Of a stretch of DNA of 52,325 nt, positions 49,434 to 52,325 are shown piece by piece. The notes beneath the pieces were generated by a model. That model made no database searches, had not been told where the DNA came from, and saw nothing but the letters and a program-made list of their open reading frames with translations. The DNA is from an uncultured Eubacteriales bacterium (GTDB lineage Bacteria; Bacillota; Clostridia; Christensenellales; Borkfalkiaceae), in contig URMT01000002.1 in NCBI GenBank assembly GCA_900549005.1, positions 1-52,325 of the forward strand. The letters run 5' to 3'. Numbering within the stretch: the stretch's first letter is position 1; each line of letters begins with the position of its first letter. Position numbers and translations under genes: made by a program.

Positions 49434-50492
49434 ATGAAAACATCAGATTATTACGTTCAGAGAAATAATAAAAACCTTGAAACAATCGAGCGACTGCTCA
49501 ATGAAGAGCTTCCCGCCTTCTGTTTTGACTATTTTGTGGCGATTGAAAGTCAGACAAGCCCCCTCACCCGCCTTAATTACGCCCACGACCTCAAAATTTT
49601 CTTCTACTATATGCAGGAGAGAATTTTCCGCGGCAAAAAACAGATATGCGACTTCACTCTCGACGACCTGGAAAGCGTTACAAACACTGACATTGAGTAT
49701 TTTTTAGGCTTTCTGACTCATTATAAATATGGCGAACGCGACCACTACTGCAACGAGCGCGCAAAAGCGCGCAAGCTGTCTTCCGTGCGCGCAATGTTCA
49801 AGCATTTCTTCAACAAGGGACTGATTTCGGTGGACAATTCCGCAAAAGTCGCCACTCCAAAACTGCACGAAAAGCCGATTATAAGGCTTGAACAGAACGA
49901 AGTTTTCGACATTATAGATACTGTTGAAAGTGGCAGCGGGTTATCCCCCCACCAGCGCGCCTATCACGAAAAAAACAAGGTGCGCGACAGCGCAATTTTA
50001 ATGCTTTTTCTCGGTACGGGAATACGTATAAGTGAGCTCGTCGGGCTAAACAACGAGGATATAAACTTTGATAACAACTCTTTCATAGTCACCAGAAAAG
50101 GCGGCAGCAAATCAATTCTTTACTTCGATTCAGACGTAGCAGCCGCGCTTGCGCGCTATATTGAACAGAAAGAGAATCTGCCCGTAAGCCGCGAAGATTC
50201 CAACGCCCTCTTTCTTTCGGGCAGGAACAGCCGCATAACCGTGCGTGCCGTTGAAAATCTTGTGCAGAAGTATGCAAAAATAGTGTCGCCGCTCAAAAAA
50301 ATTTCGCCGCACAAACTGCGCAGCACATACGGCACCCAGCTCTACAAGGCTACTGGCGACATCTACATAGTTGCCGACATTCTCGGGCACAAGGACGTAA
50401 ACACTACGCGTAAGCACTACGCCGCAATCAGCGACGACAACCGCCGCGCCGTTGCGGGCAAAGTTAAGCTGATTAAGCCCGACGAAGAATAA
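49434..50492 (+). CDS. Tyrosine recombinase, XerC/XerD-like
   Basis: A 352-residue site-specific recombinase. N-terminal SAM-like core-binding domain (about 20-135), then the catalytic domain with all residues in place: Arg in GTGIRISELVGL, Lys in VTRKGGSK, HKLR in SPHKLRSTYGTQL, His in ILGHKDVNTT and the nucleophile Tyr in RKHYAAI. It could be the chromosome dimer-resolving Xer of this organism or an element-borne integrase; there is a large noncoding block in front and no accessory genes. About 50 residues longer than typical XerC/D. It is followed after 6 bases by hflX. Confidence 0.88.
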   Translation: MKTSDYYVQRNNKNLETIERLLNEELPAFCFDYFVAIESQTSPLTRLNYAHDLKIFFYYMQERIFRGKKQICDFTLDDLESVTNTDIEYFLGFLTHYKYGERDHYCNERAKARKLSSVRAMFKHFFNKGLISVDNSAKVATPKLHEKPIIRLEQNEVFDIIDTVESGSGLSPHQRAYHEKNKVRDSAILMLFLGTGIRISELVGLNNEDINFDNNSFIVTRKGGSKSILYFDSDVAAALARYIEQKENLPVSREDSNALFLSGRNSRITVRAVENLVQKYAKIVSPLKKISPHKLRSTYGTQLYKATGDIYIVADILGHKDVNTTRKHYAAISDDNRRAVAGKVKLIKPDEE

Positions 50493-50498
50493 AATTAT

Positions 50499-51716
50499 AT
50501 GGAAAATATAGAAAAAGTATACGTAATTCAGCCTAGGCTCAACGACAATTGCAAGGTTCTGCACGACGAGGCCGTGGCTTTGATAGAGAGTGCTGGCGCG
50601 CAGTACTGCGGCACCGCCTACCAGACAATTAAGACGATAAACCCCGCCACCTATATAGGTTCGGGCAAGCTCGAACACATACGCTCGCTGCTTGCGGGGC
50701 TTGACGACGTTACCGTGCTGTTCAACGGCTCCCTCACCCCGTCGCAGACCCTGAACATTTCGGCGGCGCTCGACGACAGAAAGGTAATCGACCGCACCAC
50801 GCTGATACTCGACATATTTGCAGGCAGGGCGACTTCGAGTGAAGGTAAAATTCAGGTAGAGCTGGCACAACTCAAATATATCTACCCCAGGCTCAAAGGC
50901 AAAGGTTCGGCGCTATCCCGCCTCGGCGGCGGAATAGGTTCGCGCGGGCCTGGCGAAACGCAGCTCGAAACAGACAGGCGCCATATCCGCGCAAGGATAA
51001 AGTACCTTGAAGAGCGGCTTGCCGAAACCGAACAGCGGCGCGCGCTCACTGTAAAGAGGCGCTCAAAAAACAATATAAAGACAATAGCGCTAGTGGGCTA
51101 TACCAACACGGGCAAATCTACCCTTTTAAACAAACTTACGGGCGCGAACGTGCTTGAAAAGGATGCGCTCTTCGCAACACTCGACCCCACCGCCCGAAAA
51201 GTGACCTTCGGCGGAATCGATTTCCTGCTTGTGGACACGGTAGGCTTTTTGCAGGACCTTCCGCACGACCTTGTGGAGGCGTTCAAGTCTACGCTTGAAA
51301 GCGCGCTGAACTGCGACCTGGCGCTCATCGTTTGCGACGCGACGGGCGATTACGATATGCAGTTCAGAACCACTATGGATACGCTCGGCGAGCTGGGATT
51401 TGACCGACCCTATTTAAAGGTGCTGAACAAGTGCGACGGTCTGGACGACCTTACTCCCTTTTCTGACTTCGTCTGCATTTCGGCAAAGTACGGGCAGGGC
51501 CTTAATGAGCTTGAAAACAAAATTGTTGATAAGTTTAGGGGTATGTTTACCGTGTGCAGCCTTGCAGTGCCCTATTCTGAAATTTCTGCCTTTTCGCGCT
51601 ATGGAGAACTGATTAACGAAAAGATGCGCAAATACGACGAGGGCGGCCTGAAAATAGAATGTGTGGTTGAAAATATCCACCTGCCCAAACTGAAAAAGTA
51701 TATCGTAAAAGACTGA
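50499..51716 (+). CDS. hflX: GTPase HflX
   Basis: A 405-residue ribosome-binding GTPase that splits stalled 70S ribosomes after stress. The N-terminal HflX domain carries SAGAQYCGTAYQTIKTINPATYIGSG-like sequence, then the glycine-rich GGGIGSRGPGETQLETDRR hinge, a helical linker, and the G domain with P-loop ALVGYTNTGKSTLLNKL, G3 LVDTVGFLQDLP and G4 NKCD. It begins 6 bases after the recombinase stop without a good ribosome-binding site, so it may depend on that transcript. Confidence 0.95.
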   Translation: MENIEKVYVIQPRLNDNCKVLHDEAVALIESAGAQYCGTAYQTIKTINPATYIGSGKLEHIRSLLAGLDDVTVLFNGSLTPSQTLNISAALDDRKVIDRTTLILDIFAGRATSSEGKIQVELAQLKYIYPRLKGKGSALSRLGGGIGSRGPGETQLETDRRHIRARIKYLEERLAETEQRRALTVKRRSKNNIKTIALVGYTNTGKSTLLNKLTGANVLEKDALFATLDPTARKVTFGGIDFLLVDTVGFLQDLPHDLVEAFKSTLESALNCDLALIVCDATGDYDMQFRTTMDTLGELGFDRPYLKVLNKCDGLDDLTPFSDFVCISAKYGQGLNELENKIVDKFRGMFTVCSLAVPYSEISAFSRYGELINEKMRKYDEGGLKIECVVENIHLPKLKKYIVKD

Positions 51717-51773
51717 CGGCGCTTTATAAAAATCATACGTCTTTAACTTTTTATACGTATACCGCTGTAACGC

Positions 51774-51802
51774 TTGACATTACAATGTGTTTGCAATATA
51801 AT
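51774..51802 (+). promoter_or_regulatory. Rrf2 gene promoter with dyad at the -35
   Basis: TTGACA (51774-51779), 17 bases, TATAAT (51797-51802). A dyad ACATT-AC-AATGT (51777-51788) overlaps the -35 box and could be the operator for autoregulation by the Rrf2 product. Confidence 0.75.
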
Positions 51803-51833
51803 ATATAAAAATGATATTTTTACGGAATATTAA

Positions 51834-52271
51834 ATGAAAATCACTTCAAGATTTACCGTTGCCGTACACACATTGCTCGTCATATATCGCTTTTGCGGCC
51901 AGACAAAGACTACTTCCGAATTTATTGCCGCAAGCGTAAACGTCAATCCCGTTGTTATAAGGCGAACGCTTTTAAGCCTTAAAGCGGCGGGAATTGTGGA
52001 CGTGAAAGCGGGAAGCGGCGGCGCAAGCATAATAAAGGACCTGAACGACATAACTCTCTACGACGTTTTCAGGGCTGTTGACAGCGTAGACGGCGACCTC
52101 TTCCACTTTCACGAAAACCCCAACCCGACGTGCCCCGTGGGAAAGAACATACACTCTGTGCTCGACGGGCATCTTTCGGACGCGCAAAAGGCTATGGAAG
52201 ACAGTCTTAAATCTGTCACTCTTGCCGGGCTTGCAGCACAGCTCGACGGAAACACGGCTATCAAGGAGTGA
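51834..52271 (+). CDS. Rrf2 family transcriptional regulator
   Basis: A 145-residue winged-helix regulator: N-terminal SRFTVAVHTLLVIYRF, HTH with EFIAASVNVNPVVIRRTLLSLKAAGI, wing VKAGSGGASIIKDLNDITLYDVF. Only one cysteine (PTCPVG) is present where IscR/NsrR use three for an Fe-S cluster, so it looks like the cluster-free YwnA/CymR-like branch or a single-thiol sensor. The nearby operator-like dyad suggests autorepression. No ribosome-binding site is evident. The 54 bases after it to the window end hold nothing recognisable. Confidence 0.88.
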   Translation: MKITSRFTVAVHTLLVIYRFCGQTKTTSEFIAASVNVNPVVIRRTLLSLKAAGIVDVKAGSGGASIIKDLNDITLYDVFRAVDSVDGDLFHFHENPNPTCPVGKNIHSVLDGHLSDAQKAMEDSLKSVTLAGLAAQLDGNTAIKE

Positions 52272-52325
52272 CTTTAATTTTTACTTTTAAATATTTTGCC
52301 TGCGAGTTTTGCAGAGCGGCTCCCC

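Overview
The window is an ordinary-looking chromosomal segment of an anaerobic, fermentative Firmicute, most likely an uncultured gut Clostridia lineage. The basis is a Spo0A-type regulator, DUF4364 and TSCPD (TIGR03905) proteins, AdhE, an NfnAB-type transhydrogenase, rubredoxin, a glgC-glgD-glgA-glgP glycogen locus, an AmpS-type (M29) aminopeptidase and consensus TTGACA/TATAAT promoters. Genus and species cannot be named from the sequence alone. No CRISPR array, rRNA, prophage or transposase gene was seen. The ends of the window are contig-like: it opens with the last codons of rpsL fused to a signal peptidase fragment.

Layout. 1-7.6 kb: ACT-domain protein, UPF0210 protein, PepF, DnaB, threonylcarbamoyl-AMP synthase, an arginine-phosphatase-like LMW-PTP and RpiB. 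7.6-12.3 kb: AraC regulator, APH-like kinase, alpha/beta hydrolase, and a MerR regulator divergent from a DUF4097 lipoprotein with a MerR-type 19-bp-spacer promoter between them. 12.3-12.8 kb: tRNA-Leu(CAG) with two kinds of repeat around it. 13-19.6 kb: AdhE, a small kinase, NfnA and NfnB. 19.7-26.5 kb: TSCPD and DUF4364 proteins, NUDIX hydrolase, a cysteine-rich membrane peptide, an ECF S-component coupled to CoaX, homoserine dehydrogenase and an ATP-grasp ligase. 26.6-30.5 kb: tRNA-Ser, a transglutaminase-like protein, M29 aminopeptidase and an RlmI-like methyltransferase. 30.6-36.9 kb: a heterodimeric ABC exporter, an ABC-F protein and a Spo0A homologue. 37-41 kb: tRNA-Leu(CAA), polA-coaE, tRNA-Leu(AAG), rubredoxin. 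41.5-48.1 kb: glycogen metabolism. 48.1-49.4 kb: an unexplained noncoding block. 49.4-52.3 kb: tyrosine recombinase, HflX and an Rrf2 regulator.

What stands out is mostly between the genes. (i) Three of the four tRNA genes are followed by a 100-150 bp element whose left end is an inverted copy and whose right end is a direct copy of that particular tRNA's own T-arm/acceptor sequence; two of the three share a hairpin-rich core. (ii) A 20-bp motif, AGTACTATGYCAGACATWAT, occurs four times in the same orientation, once over the dnaB start codon. (iii) Four short hairpins share one loop, TTTGAAG (once TTTTAAG), but have different, compensating stems. (iv) Four 37-bp tandem units copied from the 5' end of tRNA-Leu sit between its promoter and the mature tRNA. 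(v) At least five genes start 6-9 nt after a consensus -10 box, implying leaderless mRNAs. (vi) The Spo0A homologue has an intact DNA-binding domain but an Asn at the phosphorylation site and no acidic pocket.

Metabolic reading: ethanol fermentation (AdhE), ferredoxin/NADH/NADPH balancing (NfnAB), rubredoxin-based redox chemistry and glycogen storage fit a strict anaerobe living on sugars.
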